Source: Leifsonia soli
Lineage (GTDB): Bacteria; Actinomycetota; Actinomycetes; Actinomycetales; Microbacteriaceae
Assembly: GCF_013408745.1 (NCBI RefSeq)
Contig: NZ_JACCBJ010000001.1
Coordinates: forward strand, 1 to 64,000
Direction of reading: 5' to 3'
Length of the DNA stretch: 64,000 bases
Under the pieces are notes generated by a model, which saw only the letters and a program-made list of their open reading frames with translations, was not told the DNA's origin and did no database searches. Below are positions 8,112-16,223 of this stretch, one piece after another. The position numbers and the translations under genes are program-made. The stretch's first letter is position 1, and every line of letters starts with the position of its first letter.

Positions 8112-8195
8112 GTGCGCATCCAGGACGCCATGGCCGCCGAATGCAGCGGCGGGCACAGGCGGAACACCGACCGCCCGCTGTGCAGCGCCGCGTGA
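8112..8195 (+). CDS. 27-residue leader ORF ahead of DUF445 gene
   Basis: A GTG at 8112 follows a strong Shine-Dalgarno (GGGAGG, 6-7 nt upstream). It opens a 27-codon frame (beginning VRIQDAMAAECSGG, ending PLCSAA). Its TGA (8193-8195) overlaps the proposed GTG start of the DUF445 gene by three of four bases (GTGA). The DUF445 start itself has no visible ribosome site, so translation may pass to it by coupling. The peptide contains two cysteines and one His but matches nothing I recognise. Whether it is made or conserved is unknown. Confidence 0.45.
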   Translation: MRIQDAMAAECSGGHRRNTDRPLCSAA

Positions 8196-9451
8196 GCGCT
8201 CTGCCCACCGACGCCGAACGCCGTCTGGCCCTGCGGCGGATGAAGGTGTTCGCGACGAGCCTGCTCGCCGTCGCGGCCGTGGTGTTCGCGGTCGCGTTCG
8301 CGCTCCAGGACCACTATCCCTGGCTCGGGTACGTGCGCGCCGCCGCCGAGGGTGCGATGGTCGGAGCGCTCGCGGACTGGTTCGCCGTGACCGCGCTGTT
8401 CCGGCATCCGCTCGGGCTGCGCATCCCGCACACGGCGATCATCCCGACCCGCAAGGACGAGATCGGGGCCAGCCTCGGCGAGTTCGTCGAGACCAACTTC
8501 CTCTCCGACGCGGTCGTCGCCGGCAAGCTGGGCACCATCGACCTCGCCGGAGCGGTGGCCGACTGGCTCACCGAGCCGCAGAACGCGCGTCGAGTGGTGG
8601 CGGAGTCCTTCCGCGGCATGACCGGGCTGGTCGCCCTGCTCGACGACGACCGGATGCGCGAGGCGCTGGAGGCGGTCGTGCGCACGCACGTCGTCGCACC
8701 GGTCTGGGGCCCGCCGCTCGGCCGGCTCGGCGCGCGGGTGCTCGACTCGGGCGGTCACCACGAGGCCGTGGATCTGCTGCTGGACCGGCTGGACGAGTGG
8801 CTCGCGGCGAACCCCGAGGCGTTCGGGCCGGTGGTGTCGCGTCGGCTCCCGTCGTGGTTGCCGTCGTTCGTCGACCGCCTGATCGACGAACGCCTCCACG
8901 CCGAGGCGCTCCGGTTCGTCCGCGAGATGCGCGAGGACCCCGACCACCGCCTCCGGCGCTCGCTCGACGAGTACCTCGCCCAGCTCGCCGATCGGTTGCA
9001 GCACGACGAGGCGACCATCGACCGGCTCGAGCTGGCGAAGGGTCGCGCCTTCGACGATCCGCGCATCCGCGAGCTGGCGGCCTCCACGTGGACGGCGGCA
9101 CGCTCCGCCGCGGTGGATGCGCTCTCGGACGAGGACGGCGAGCTGCGCCGCCGCGCGGAGGCCGTCGTCGCCGATGTCGCCCGGCGCGTCCTCGCCGACG
9201 ACGACCTGCGGGCGTCCCTCAATCGGCGGCTGACGGACGCAGCGCTGCACCTGGTGACGAGCTATCGCAGCGACATCTCGCACGTCATCACCGAGACGGT
9301 GCAGTCGTGGGATGCGGCCGAGACCACCGAGAAGATCGAGACCCAGGTGGGACGCGACCTGCAGTTCATCCGCATCAACGGGACGGTCGTCGGCGCGCTC
9401 GCCGGTCTCGCGATCTACGCCGTGGCGACGGGAGTCTCGGCGTTCCTGTAG
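8192..9451 (+). CDS. DUF445 family membrane-associated protein
   Basis: The protein is 419 residues from the GTG at 8192. The start of the family homology (DAERRLALRRMKVFATSLL) begins six residues in, and the total agrees with the roughly 420 residues usual for actinobacterial members. A TM segment at about 17-37 is followed by the family hallmark AAAEGAMVGALADWFAVTALFRHPLG, a long charged helical region, and a C-terminal TM hairpin ending TGVSAFL. DUF445 proteins sit in the membrane and their function is unknown. An in-frame ATG at 8141 would add 17 basic residues. Coupling to the upstream leader ORF favours 8192. Confidence 0.75.
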   Translation: MSALPTDAERRLALRRMKVFATSLLAVAAVVFAVAFALQDHYPWLGYVRAAAEGAMVGALADWFAVTALFRHPLGLRIPHTAIIPTRKDEIGASLGEFVETNFLSDAVVAGKLGTIDLAGAVADWLTEPQNARRVVAESFRGMTGLVALLDDDRMREALEAVVRTHVVAPVWGPPLGRLGARVLDSGGHHEAVDLLLDRLDEWLAANPEAFGPVVSRRLPSWLPSFVDRLIDERLHAEALRFVREMREDPDHRLRRSLDEYLAQLADRLQHDEATIDRLELAKGRAFDDPRIRELAASTWTAARSAAVDALSDEDGELRRRAEAVVADVARRVLADDDLRASLNRRLTDAALHLVTSYRSDISHVITETVQSWDAAETTEKIETQVGRDLQFIRINGTVVGALAGLAIYAVATGVSAFL

Positions 9452-9470
9452 CGCTGCCGTCGGGCGGCGA

Positions 9471-10049
9471 TCATCGCCGAGCGTCGCTCCCATCGTCCGG
9501 TCCCATGACCTTCTCGAAGCGGAACATCAGGTCGTCCTCGCCCGATTTCCGGGGATCGTCCGCCGGACGATCGGGCTCGGGGTGGTACGGGTTGAAGAAC
9601 TCGACGATGTCGAAGCCGCACACGTTGACATAGAAGTGGATGTTGCGGGTCTCGAAGTGCGGCGTCATCGTCTCCCAGACGCGTGTCTCCGGGTGCCGTC
9701 GTTCGGCCGCCGACCAGGCCCGGCGGCCCAGTCCGAGGGAATGATGTTCCGGGTCGATGAAGAAGAGCTCGAGGCCGTTGCGGTGGTCGGCGGGATCGAT
9801 GCGGAGCACCATCCCGCCGACCCTCTCGCCGTTCGCTGTGACGTGCAGGACCTCGGACTCCGGAGCGTCGAAGCACTCCCGCAGTTCCCGGTCGGAGGGA
9901 ATCGGCTCGTCGTCCGGCCGGTGGTGCGGGTCGTCCTTCAGCGCGAGGGCGAAGGCGGTCTGCAGTCGCCGGCCGAGGTCCGGGAGGTCGTCCGTCGACG
10001 CCGGGCTGAGGGCGACGTCGATGTGAGGCGTGTCCGTCATCTCAGACAT
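9471..10049 (-). CDS. GNAT family N-acetyltransferase
   Basis: The 192-residue cytosolic protein has a GNAT fold. The acetyl-CoA loop equivalent is DPEHHSLGLGRRAW (Q/R-x-x-G-x-G type, with Leu between the glycines), followed by an RVWETMTPHFETRNIHFYVNVCGF strand-helix typical of motif B. The acceptor substrate cannot be predicted. The ATG at 10049 overlaps the end of the DUF2076 gene by 8 bp; a second ATG at 10040 would avoid the overlap. It is the last gene of an esterase/DUF2076/GNAT operon and converges on the DUF445 gene with only 19 bp between. Confidence 0.8.
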   Translation of the reverse strand: MSEMTDTPHIDVALSPASTDDLPDLGRRLQTAFALALKDDPHHRPDDEPIPSDRELRECFDAPESEVLHVTANGERVGGMVLRIDPADHRNGLELFFIDPEHHSLGLGRRAWSAAERRHPETRVWETMTPHFETRNIHFYVNVCGFDIVEFFNPYHPEPDRPADDPRKSGEDDLMFRFEKVMGPDDGSDARR

Positions 10050-10557
10050 CGCCCCAGTCGCTGTCCATGCCCCAGTCCGACTCGGCGTCGTGACTGTCGG
10101 CTTCGGAGCCGTTCTCGCCGGCCGGCGGCGTGAACATCCCGGAGATCCCCTGGGCGAGCAGGACACCGCCCGCGACACCCGCCGCACCGGCTGCGGCGGT
10201 CTTCAGGAAGCTGCCGCCTCCCCCTGCCGGGCGCGCGCCGTCGGCGCTCCCGGAGGCCTGAGACGGGCGCGCGCCGAACAGACCGCCCCACCGTCCCCGC
10301 TGCTCGGGGGCCGCGGTCGTCGCCGGCACGGCGTCCGACGCTCCCTGGAACGCGGGCCCGCCGGACGCAGCGCTCTGCTGCCCGGCGAGCGCCTCCTTCT
10401 GAAGCAGCACGGTCTGGACCAGGAAGTAGAGGGCGTCCGGCTGGCTTCCGATGAGCTGGTTGATGAGCTGTGCCGCCTCCGGGTCCTTCGGGATGGGCGC
10501 CGCGTTGCGGACGGACTCGGCGAGGTCGACGATCAGTCGGATGTCGGAGTTCTGCAT
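10042..10557 (-). CDS. DUF2076 family protein
   Basis: This is 171 residues. The N-terminal 55 residues (SDIRLIVDLAESVRNAA, KDPEAAQLINQLI, PDALYFLVQTVLLQKEAL) match the DUF2076 pattern of a short helical domain beginning the protein. A low-complexity Gly/Pro/Ala linker follows, then a glycine/alanine hydrophobic helix (FLKTAAAGAAGVAGGVLLAQGI) and a C-terminus with repeated acidic DSDWG motifs. DUF2076 proteins are thought to be envelope-associated with no defined activity. The start has AGAGGAAA about 7 nt upstream. The gene overlaps the esterase end by 25 bp and the GNAT start by 8 bp, so expression is probably coupled. Confidence 0.72.
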   Translation of the reverse strand: MQNSDIRLIVDLAESVRNAAPIPKDPEAAQLINQLIGSQPDALYFLVQTVLLQKEALAGQQSAASGGPAFQGASDAVPATTAAPEQRGRWGGLFGARPSQASGSADGARPAGGGGSFLKTAAAGAAGVAGGVLLAQGISGMFTPPAGENGSEADSHDAESDWGMDSDWGDV

Positions 10558-12062
10558 GGCTGTTTCCTCTCGCAGGTGAGCGTTGGCACCGCCGTGGCCG
10601 GTCGGTTGCGCTGAGTCCATGCTCGCTGCGCGACGGCCTGAGAGGACCCGCCGTCCGGCGGGAGACGGTCCCCGCCCGGGGGGCCGGGCGGGGGAACGTG
10701 GAAGGACGAGGGAGCGAGACCTCGGGCGGACGCCTCGACTCCTGGACGGGACAGCCCCAGTACGGGATACGCCACAGCGAAACCGTCCGTCAGGCCGCCG
10801 ATCAGCGCCCCGGCGCCGTGACCGCCGCGATCGAGCTCGCGCAACTGTGTGTTCATTCCGGCGGCGCGTGCGGCCGTCGCGAGCCTCCGGGCCACCTCGA
10901 GGTAATGCGGATCGTCCTTCGCGGCGGTGAACACGGCTGTCGACCCGGGGAACTGCCGCATGCTGAGCAGCGTGACGGGCTTTTCCCGCTCCAACCGGTC
11001 TCGGTCTCCGCCGAACAGCGTCGTCAGGGCGTGAGCCGGATTGCTGGCGCCCGGAAACTCCTCGCCCGACGCGCTGATGATCGTGCGGAACAGTTCCGGG
11101 TGCTCGGCTCCGAGCGAGATCGCGCACTGACCGCCGTTGGAGTAGCCCGCGACCGTCCAGAAGCGCGGGTCCGGCAGGACGTTCAGGTGCGTCCGCATCC
11201 ACGGGATCACGTCTTTCAGGAGGTAGGTGCGCGAGCGTCCGTACGCGGTCGAGTCGACGCATCCGGTGTCGGCGACCTTCTCCCCGGTCTGGTCGGCGAC
11301 GAGGACGATCGGTGCCAGCCCGTTGTTCTTGGCGGCGTAGGCGTCGAGGACCCGGCTGATCGGACCGGGGTCGGGACTTCCCGGCTGGCCCATCAGCATC
11401 AGGACGACGGGGAGGCGCGGCGGATGGGGAACGAGCGCGGCCGGCGGCAGGTAGACGCCGGCCGGTCGCGCCGCGAATCCGCTGGCCGTGTTCGGGATGG
11501 ACGCGGTGCCCGTCCTCCCCGCGCTCGGCATCTCCGCCGGCGGGTGCCACGTCTTCCACAGAGGTGAGCCCGCCGACGGGGTGACCGCATCGTCTGAGGG
11601 CGGAGTCAGGTGGATGGGACTGTTGACGACGACGTTGAGGAGGTTGCCGAGGGTTCGATTGATGCCGAACTCGGCGTTGATCGCGAAGACCCCCGCGACC
11701 GCGACCGCGATGACGGTCACCGCCGACACCGCCCGCCGCAGGGCGCCGCGCCGGACGAGGCTGACCATGGCGATCGCGACTCCGGCGAGAGTCGCGGCGA
11801 GCCAGGCGTACGTCGGCAGGCCCAGGCCGCCTCCGAACAGATCGAGCCACCGGACGCAGATCAGCCAGAGCGCGACCGCCGCGAGGATCCCGACGACGGC
11901 GGCGAGCACCGAGAACAGCAGCCAGCGGCGGCTCGGGCGCCACAGCAGCACGGCGAGGAGTCCCGTGGTCGCGGCGAGGTACACCAGCACCGGCGCCGGT
12001 CCGGACAGCATGTCGACCTGCAGGACGGCAGCCCGCACGGACGCGAAGAGATCATCCACCAC
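10533..12062 (-). CDS. Membrane-anchored alpha/beta-hydrolase (esterase D/mycolyltransferase-like)
   Basis: The 509-residue protein begins with about four TM helices (residues 20-135). An extracytoplasmic esterase domain follows, with nucleophile motif GYSNGG (about 305-310) and a catalytic-His candidate in RGGHGAG (about 411-417). The layout resembles actinobacterial antigen-85/esterase-D-like proteins that have N-terminal membrane segments. The last 75 residues are a Pro/Gly/Arg-rich tail not expected of the fold. The frame ends inside the start of the next gene, so a normal stop may have been lost. Substrate is unknown; an acyl ester of the cell envelope is plausible. It is the first gene of the minus-strand operon. 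Confidence 0.75.
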   Translation of the reverse strand: MVDDLFASVRAAVLQVDMLSGPAPVLVYLAATTGLLAVLLWRPSRRWLLFSVLAAVVGILAAVALWLICVRWLDLFGGGLGLPTYAWLAATLAGVAIAMVSLVRRGALRRAVSAVTVIAVAVAGVFAINAEFGINRTLGNLLNVVVNSPIHLTPPSDDAVTPSAGSPLWKTWHPPAEMPSAGRTGTASIPNTASGFAARPAGVYLPPAALVPHPPRLPVVLMLMGQPGSPDPGPISRVLDAYAAKNNGLAPIVLVADQTGEKVADTGCVDSTAYGRSRTYLLKDVIPWMRTHLNVLPDPRFWTVAGYSNGGQCAISLGAEHPELFRTIISASGEEFPGASNPAHALTTLFGGDRDRLEREKPVTLLSMRQFPGSTAVFTAAKDDPHYLEVARRLATAARAAGMNTQLRELDRGGHGAGALIGGLTDGFAVAYPVLGLSRPGVEASARGLAPSSFHVPPPGPPGGDRLPPDGGSSQAVAQRAWTQRNRPATAVPTLTCERKQPCRTPTSD

Positions 12063-12182
12063 GCCAGCCTCCCGGCGGGCGGCGGATGTCGCATCCGGCG
12101 AGGGGATGGGATCACACGCCGATCGGCGGCGGGATTCCCGCCGTTCGGCGGCTCAGCCCGAGGGTCGGCCCTGATATGGAGC

Positions 12183-12350
12183 GGAGGTGCTGTGCGCGCT
12201 CCTGAACAATGGCGGAGAATGGGGGATTCGAACCCCGGTGTGGTGCTGTGCGCGCACCCGGCGGCGCATCCTGAATAGTTGGCGGAGAATGGGCGATTCG
12301 AACCCCGGTGTGGCGCTGTGCGCGCACCCGGCGGCGCATCCTGAACAGTT
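12183..12350. repeat. 70-bp tandem repeats derived from the tRNA-Ser 3' end
   Basis: Two complete 70-bp units (12211-12280 and 12281-12350) each begin with GGCGGAGAATGGGsGATTCG. This is the same sequence that forms the discriminator, 3' acceptor strand and T arm of the real tRNA-Ser gene beginning at 12351 in the third register. The units continue with a shared non-tRNA segment (GGTGTGGYGCTGTGCGCGC, CGGCGGCGCATCCTGAA). A partial unit (about 12183-12210) precedes them. The period is exactly 70 bp and the copies differ at only a few bases. Each unit can fold GGTG-TG-GCGC/GCGC-G-CACC. The copies lack 5' acceptor and anticodon arms, so they cannot be tRNAs. Confidence 0.88.
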
Positions 12351-12352
12351 GG

Positions 12353-12437
12353 CGGAGAATGGGGGATTCGAACCCCCGAGGGCTTGCACCCAACACGCTT
12401 TCCAAGCGTGCGCCATAGGCCACTAGGCGAATTCTCC
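12353..12437 (-). tRNA. tRNA-Ser(GGA)
   Basis: On the minus strand the acceptor arm GGAGAAT/ATTCTCC, anticodon stem CACGC/GCGTG around loop TTGGAAA (anticodon GGA), a long variable arm and T arm GGGGG-TTCGAAT-CCCCC form a complete class II tRNA. The discriminator base is G, as expected for serine. CCA is not encoded. The gene reads UCC codons, with UCU by wobble. Confidence 0.95.
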
Positions 12438-12530
12438 TGGTCGTCGCCTTCCGCTGTCGCGGCCGGCGGCTCCCAGTATCTTACCCGAACGCCGGAGGGC
12501 CTCGCGCACACGGCTCCCACCCGCACCCGC

Positions 12531-12536
12531 TACACT
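12531..12536 (+). promoter_or_regulatory. -10 box of the SRP RNA gene
   Basis: TACACT ends 7 nt before the predicted 5' end of the SRP RNA at about 12543. No good -35 was found. Confidence 0.5.
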
Positions 12537-12542
12537 GGTTCC

Positions 12543-12632
12543 CGGCTCCCCACGTGGCGCCATCCAGGCCAACTCCCCCAGGGCGGAAACGCAGCAAGGG
12601 TAACCGGGCTCTGGCGGGTGCGTGGGGAGTCT
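12543..12632 (+). ncRNA. ffs: SRP RNA (4.5S-type)
   Basis: This is an approximately 90-nt RNA whose ends pair over 11 positions (GGCTCCCCACG at 12544-12554 with CGTGGGGAGTC at 12621-12631, one G-U). The apical part carries the conserved signal recognition domain, including GGCGGAAACGCAGCAAGGG followed by TAACCGGGC. It binds Ffh and acts in co-translational membrane targeting. In related genomes ffs usually sits close to dnaX. Here 8.7 kb, including pta-ackA and three lipoproteins, lies between them. Confidence 0.9.
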
Positions 12633-12751
12633 TTCCGTGTCCAGCCGCGGGTCACCGCCGCCGCGTATATTGTGGCCAGCAATGCCGGAGCTTCTACGCC
12701 CTGTAGAATGATCCGTGTCTTCCGTGGAGCGCTGGATGGACGGGGTGCCGC

Positions 12752-14086
12752 ATGACCGAGCAGCTGACCGAGCTGGCGACCGAGGCATACGTCGTGGGCT
12801 TCCCTCTCGTGTTCGACCTGGAGCAAGTCGCACGGTTCACCGAGGCGGGCATCGGGTCGGTCGCCTCCACTCCCTACAACTCTTTCGGGCACGCGCGCGA
12901 GCTGGCCGGGCCGGGTGACACGTTCGTCTCGATCAACAACGACACCGTGTATTCGATCGCCCAGGTAGATCTGGGCGTCGGGCCCGTGAAGCTCACCGTC
13001 CCCGCTACCGGTGACCGCTACTTCGTGCTGCAGTTCGTCGACGCCTGGACCGACAACTTCGCGTACATCGGCACGCGCTCGACCGGGGGAGGGGGTGGCG
13101 AGTTCCTGCTCCTGCCGCCCGATGCCGACGAGGGGGCCGACGACGCCGCAGGTCTCCCGACCGTCCGCTTCCCCACGCGCGTCGCCACGATCGTCGGGCG
13201 GTGGGCCGTCGACGGCGCCGACGACCTGCCCGCGGTGCACGCGCTGCAGGATGCGCTCACACTCACCCCGCTGCACGAGACCCTCGTCCCGCCGGAGGGA
13301 GTCCCGGCCGTGGACGGGGGCCAGGGCGAGGCGCTCGACTTCTTCGAGAAGCTGCGCGTCTGGTCGCAGGCCTTCCCGCCCGCGCCGCGCGACCGCGCCG
13401 CGCTCGACTCGTACGCGCCTCTCGGACTGGTGAGCCCGTACCCGATCGCCGAGCAGCCGGAGGGCGTCCGCCAGGCCCTCGTCGACGGGTACGCCCTCGG
13501 CAAGGAGGCTCTGGAGTCGGCGTTGCGCACCTCCGGCACGCTGATCGACCACTGGATGGTCAACCTCCACGTCTTCGACTACAACCTCGACTACTTCGAA
13601 GTGGGCGCGATCGACTCCCCGGAATGGAAGCTGACCGACCCGCGGACGCGATACGCGACCCGGGCCGGCGCGGCTCTGGGTGGCCTGTGGGGCAACCACG
13701 CCTACGAAGCGGCCTACATCATGACCTACGAGGACGCCGACGGCGAGCCGCTCAGCGGCGAGCACGTCTACCGGCTGCGGCTCAGCCCGACACCGCCGGT
13801 CGGCGCCTTCTGGTCACTGACCATGTACGACCTCCCGCACTACTACCTCGTCGCCAACCCGATCGACCGCTACTCGGTCGGCGACAGGACCCGCGGGCTC
13901 GTGTACGACGACGACGGAGGACTGACCATCACGATGAGCGCCACCCGACCGACCGACGAGAAGGCGGCGGCCAACTGGCTGCCTGCGCCTGCCGGACGCT
14001 TCCGGCCCATCCTCCGCCTGTACCTGCCGGGCGACGAGGTGCTGGACGGGCACTACCGGATCCCGGCGATCGAGCGGATCGGCTGA
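12752..14086 (+). CDS. DUF1254/DUF1214 domain protein
   Basis: The 444-residue protein has a DUF1254 N-terminal half (AYVVGFPLVF at 11-20, STPYNSFGHARELAGPGDTF and NNDTVYS at about 39-69) and a DUF1214 C-terminal half (PTPPVGAFWSLTMYD-like, RYSVGDRT and PAPAGRFRPILRLYLP near the end). The two-domain layout is widespread, and its biochemical role is not established. No signal peptide is visible, so it is probably cytosolic. TAGAAT (12704-12709) is a candidate -10 about 45 bp upstream. It ends 1 bp before pta, so the three genes to ackA may be cotranscribed. Confidence 0.82.
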   Translation: MTEQLTELATEAYVVGFPLVFDLEQVARFTEAGIGSVASTPYNSFGHARELAGPGDTFVSINNDTVYSIAQVDLGVGPVKLTVPATGDRYFVLQFVDAWTDNFAYIGTRSTGGGGGEFLLLPPDADEGADDAAGLPTVRFPTRVATIVGRWAVDGADDLPAVHALQDALTLTPLHETLVPPEGVPAVDGGQGEALDFFEKLRVWSQAFPPAPRDRAALDSYAPLGLVSPYPIAEQPEGVRQALVDGYALGKEALESALRTSGTLIDHWMVNLHVFDYNLDYFEVGAIDSPEWKLTDPRTRYATRAGAALGGLWGNHAYEAAYIMTYEDADGEPLSGEHVYRLRLSPTPPVGAFWSLTMYDLPHYYLVANPIDRYSVGDRTRGLVYDDDGGLTITMSATRPTDEKAAANWLPAPAGRFRPILRLYLPGDEVLDGHYRIPAIERIG

Positions 14087-14087
14087 C

Positions 14088-16223
14088 GTGGCGCGCTCCA
14101 TCTACATCACCTCCGCCGAGGGGCACACCGGCAAGTCGACCGTCGCCCTCGGCGTTCTCGAGTCGCTGCGCCACTCCGTCGAGCGCGTCGGCGTGTTCCG
14201 GCCGATCGCCCGCTCGACCGACGAGCGCGACTACGTGCTGGAACTGCTGCTCCAGCGGATCACCGCGGACATCTCGTACGAGGACGCCCTGGGCGTGACG
14301 TACGAGGACGTCCACGTCGACGCCGATGCGGCGCTCGCCGAGATCGTCCAGCGCTTCCGCGCGGTGGAGGCGCTGTGCGACACGGTCGTCATCCTCGGCT
14401 CCGACTACACGGACGTCGGCAGCCCGACCGAGCTCGGCTACAACGCCCGGATCGCCGCGAACCTGGGCGCGCCCGTGCTGCTGGTGCTCGGCGGACGGAT
14501 CGGACAGGGCTTCGGCGAGCGTCTCGGCCAAGCCGACCCGCGCTCGCCGGAGGAGCTCCGCCAGCTGGCGGAGATCGCCGTCGCCGAGCTGCGGGCCGAG
14601 CACGCCGGGCTTCTCGCCGTCATCGCGAACCGTGCGGACGCCGGGATGCTGGAGCCGATCGTCGCCGCCGTCGGCTCTGTGGTCGGCGCCGCGGCGGCCG
14701 CGGCGGGCAGCGCGGACCGGCCGCCGGTGTGGGCCATCCCGGAGGACCCGTTCCTGGTGGCGCCGAGCATCCGCTCCATCATGGAGGAGACCGGCGCGAC
14801 GCTGATCGCCGGGGAGGAGGGCCTGCTCACCCGCGAGGCGCTCGGGGTCGTCGTCGCCGGCATGTCGATGAACAACGTGCTCCCGCGGCTGGTGGACGGC
14901 GCGGTCGTCGTCGTTCCCGGCGACCGCACGGAGGTGCTGCTGGCGGTGCTCATGGCGAACGCCTCCGGCACCTTCCCGTCCGTCGCCGGCATCGTCCTCA
15001 ACGGCGGGTTCGACCTGCCGGAGCCGATCGAGCGGCTGCTGGCCGGCCTGCGCTCGCCGTTGCCGATCGTGCGGACGGGGCTCGACACCTACGACACCGT
15101 CGTGCGGATCACGCACGCGCGCGGGCGGCTCGCCGCGGACTCGCAGCGCAAGTACGACACGGCGCTCGCCCTGTTCGAGCGGCACGTCGACGCGAGCGCC
15201 CTGCTGGCCCGCCTGAATGTCTCCCGCCACGATGTCGTCACCCCGCTCATGTTCGAGTACGACCTGATCGAGCGCGCGCGGGCGGCGAAGAAGCACATCG
15301 TCCTTCCGGAGGGGGAGGACGACCGCATCCTGCGCGCCGCCCACACCCTGCTGGCGCGTGGAGTGGCCCGGCTGACCATCCTGGGCGAGCCGTTCGAGGT
15401 GAAGTCGCGCGCGATCGAGCTGGGACTCGACCTCTCCGGCGCCGAGGTGCTCAGCCCGTTCGACGATGTGCTGCGTCTGCGCTTCGCGACGGAGTACGCC
15501 CGGCTGCGTGCGCACAAGGGCATCACGGTCGAGCAGGCGTCGGACACGATCACGGACACGTCCTACTTCGGCACGATGATGGTGCACCTCGGACTCGCCG
15601 ACGGAATGGTGTCCGGCGCCGCGCACACGACGGCGCACACCATCCGGCCGGCCTTCGAGATCATCAAGACGACGCCGGGGGTGTCGGTCGTCTCCAGCGT
15701 GTTCCTGATGGCCCTCGCCGACCGCGTTCTCGTCTACGGCGACTGCGCCGTCATCCCGGACCCGACCTCCGAGCAGCTCGCCGACATCGCCATCTCGTCC
15801 GCCCGCACGGCCGAGCAGTTCGGGATCGAGCCGCGCGTCGCGATGCTGTCGTACTCCACCGGGGACTCGGGCGCCGGGGCGGACGTGGAGAAGGTGCGGA
15901 CCGCGACCGAGCTGGTGCGCGAGCGTGCGCCGCAGCTCGCGGTGGCCGGTCCCATCCAGTACGACGCCGCGGCGGATGCGGCCGTCGGCGCCGCGAAGAT
16001 GCCCGGATCGGAGGTGGCCGGACGGGCGACCGTGTTCATCTTCCCCGACCTCAACACCGGCAACAACACGTACAAGGCGGTGCAGCGCAGCGCGGGCGCC
16101 GTCGCGATCGGCCCCGTGCTGCAGGGCTTGCGGAAGCCCATCAACGACCTGTCCCGTGGGGCGACGGTCGACGACATCGTCAACACCGTGGCGATCACCG
16201 CGATCCAGGCGGCGCTGTCATGA
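14088..16223 (+). CDS. pta: Phosphate acetyltransferase
   Basis: The 711-residue long-form Pta converts acetyl-CoA plus phosphate to acetyl phosphate. Its N-terminal DRTGG/P-loop-like domain contains ITSAEGHTGKST (residues 7-18). A middle domain follows, then the catalytic PTA_PTB domain from about 385 (VTPLMFEYDLIERA, LPEGEDDRILRAA, YSTGDSGAGADVEKV, FPDLNTGNNTYKAV). The length is usual for this class. The GTG start sits 1 nt after the DUF1254 stop, and the TGA overlaps the ackA ATG, so the pair is coupled. Together with ackA it forms the reversible acetate overflow/assimilation route. Confidence 0.97.
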   Translation: MARSIYITSAEGHTGKSTVALGVLESLRHSVERVGVFRPIARSTDERDYVLELLLQRITADISYEDALGVTYEDVHVDADAALAEIVQRFRAVEALCDTVVILGSDYTDVGSPTELGYNARIAANLGAPVLLVLGGRIGQGFGERLGQADPRSPEELRQLAEIAVAELRAEHAGLLAVIANRADAGMLEPIVAAVGSVVGAAAAAAGSADRPPVWAIPEDPFLVAPSIRSIMEETGATLIAGEEGLLTREALGVVVAGMSMNNVLPRLVDGAVVVVPGDRTEVLLAVLMANASGTFPSVAGIVLNGGFDLPEPIERLLAGLRSPLPIVRTGLDTYDTVVRITHARGRLAADSQRKYDTALALFERHVDASALLARLNVSRHDVVTPLMFEYDLIERARAAKKHIVLPEGEDDRILRAAHTLLARGVARLTILGEPFEVKSRAIELGLDLSGAEVLSPFDDVLRLRFATEYARLRAHKGITVEQASDTITDTSYFGTMMVHLGLADGMVSGAAHTTAHTIRPAFEIIKTTPGVSVVSSVFLMALADRVLVYGDCAVIPDPTSEQLADIAISSARTAEQFGIEPRVAMLSYSTGDSGAGADVEKVRTATELVRERAPQLAVAGPIQYDAAADAAVGAAKMPGSEVAGRATVFIFPDLNTGNNTYKAVQRSAGAVAIGPVLQGLRKPINDLSRGATVDDIVNTVAITAIQAALS

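Noticed and set aside
8141..8191. ATG at 8141 as start of the DUF445 gene
   Set aside because: The family homology begins just after 8192, there is no ribosome site at 8141, and the overlapping leader ORF supports 8192. It cannot be fully excluded.
12211..12350. Two additional tRNA-Ser genes
   Set aside because: The repeats carry only the T arm and 3' acceptor strand; no 5' acceptor, D arm or anticodon arm is present.
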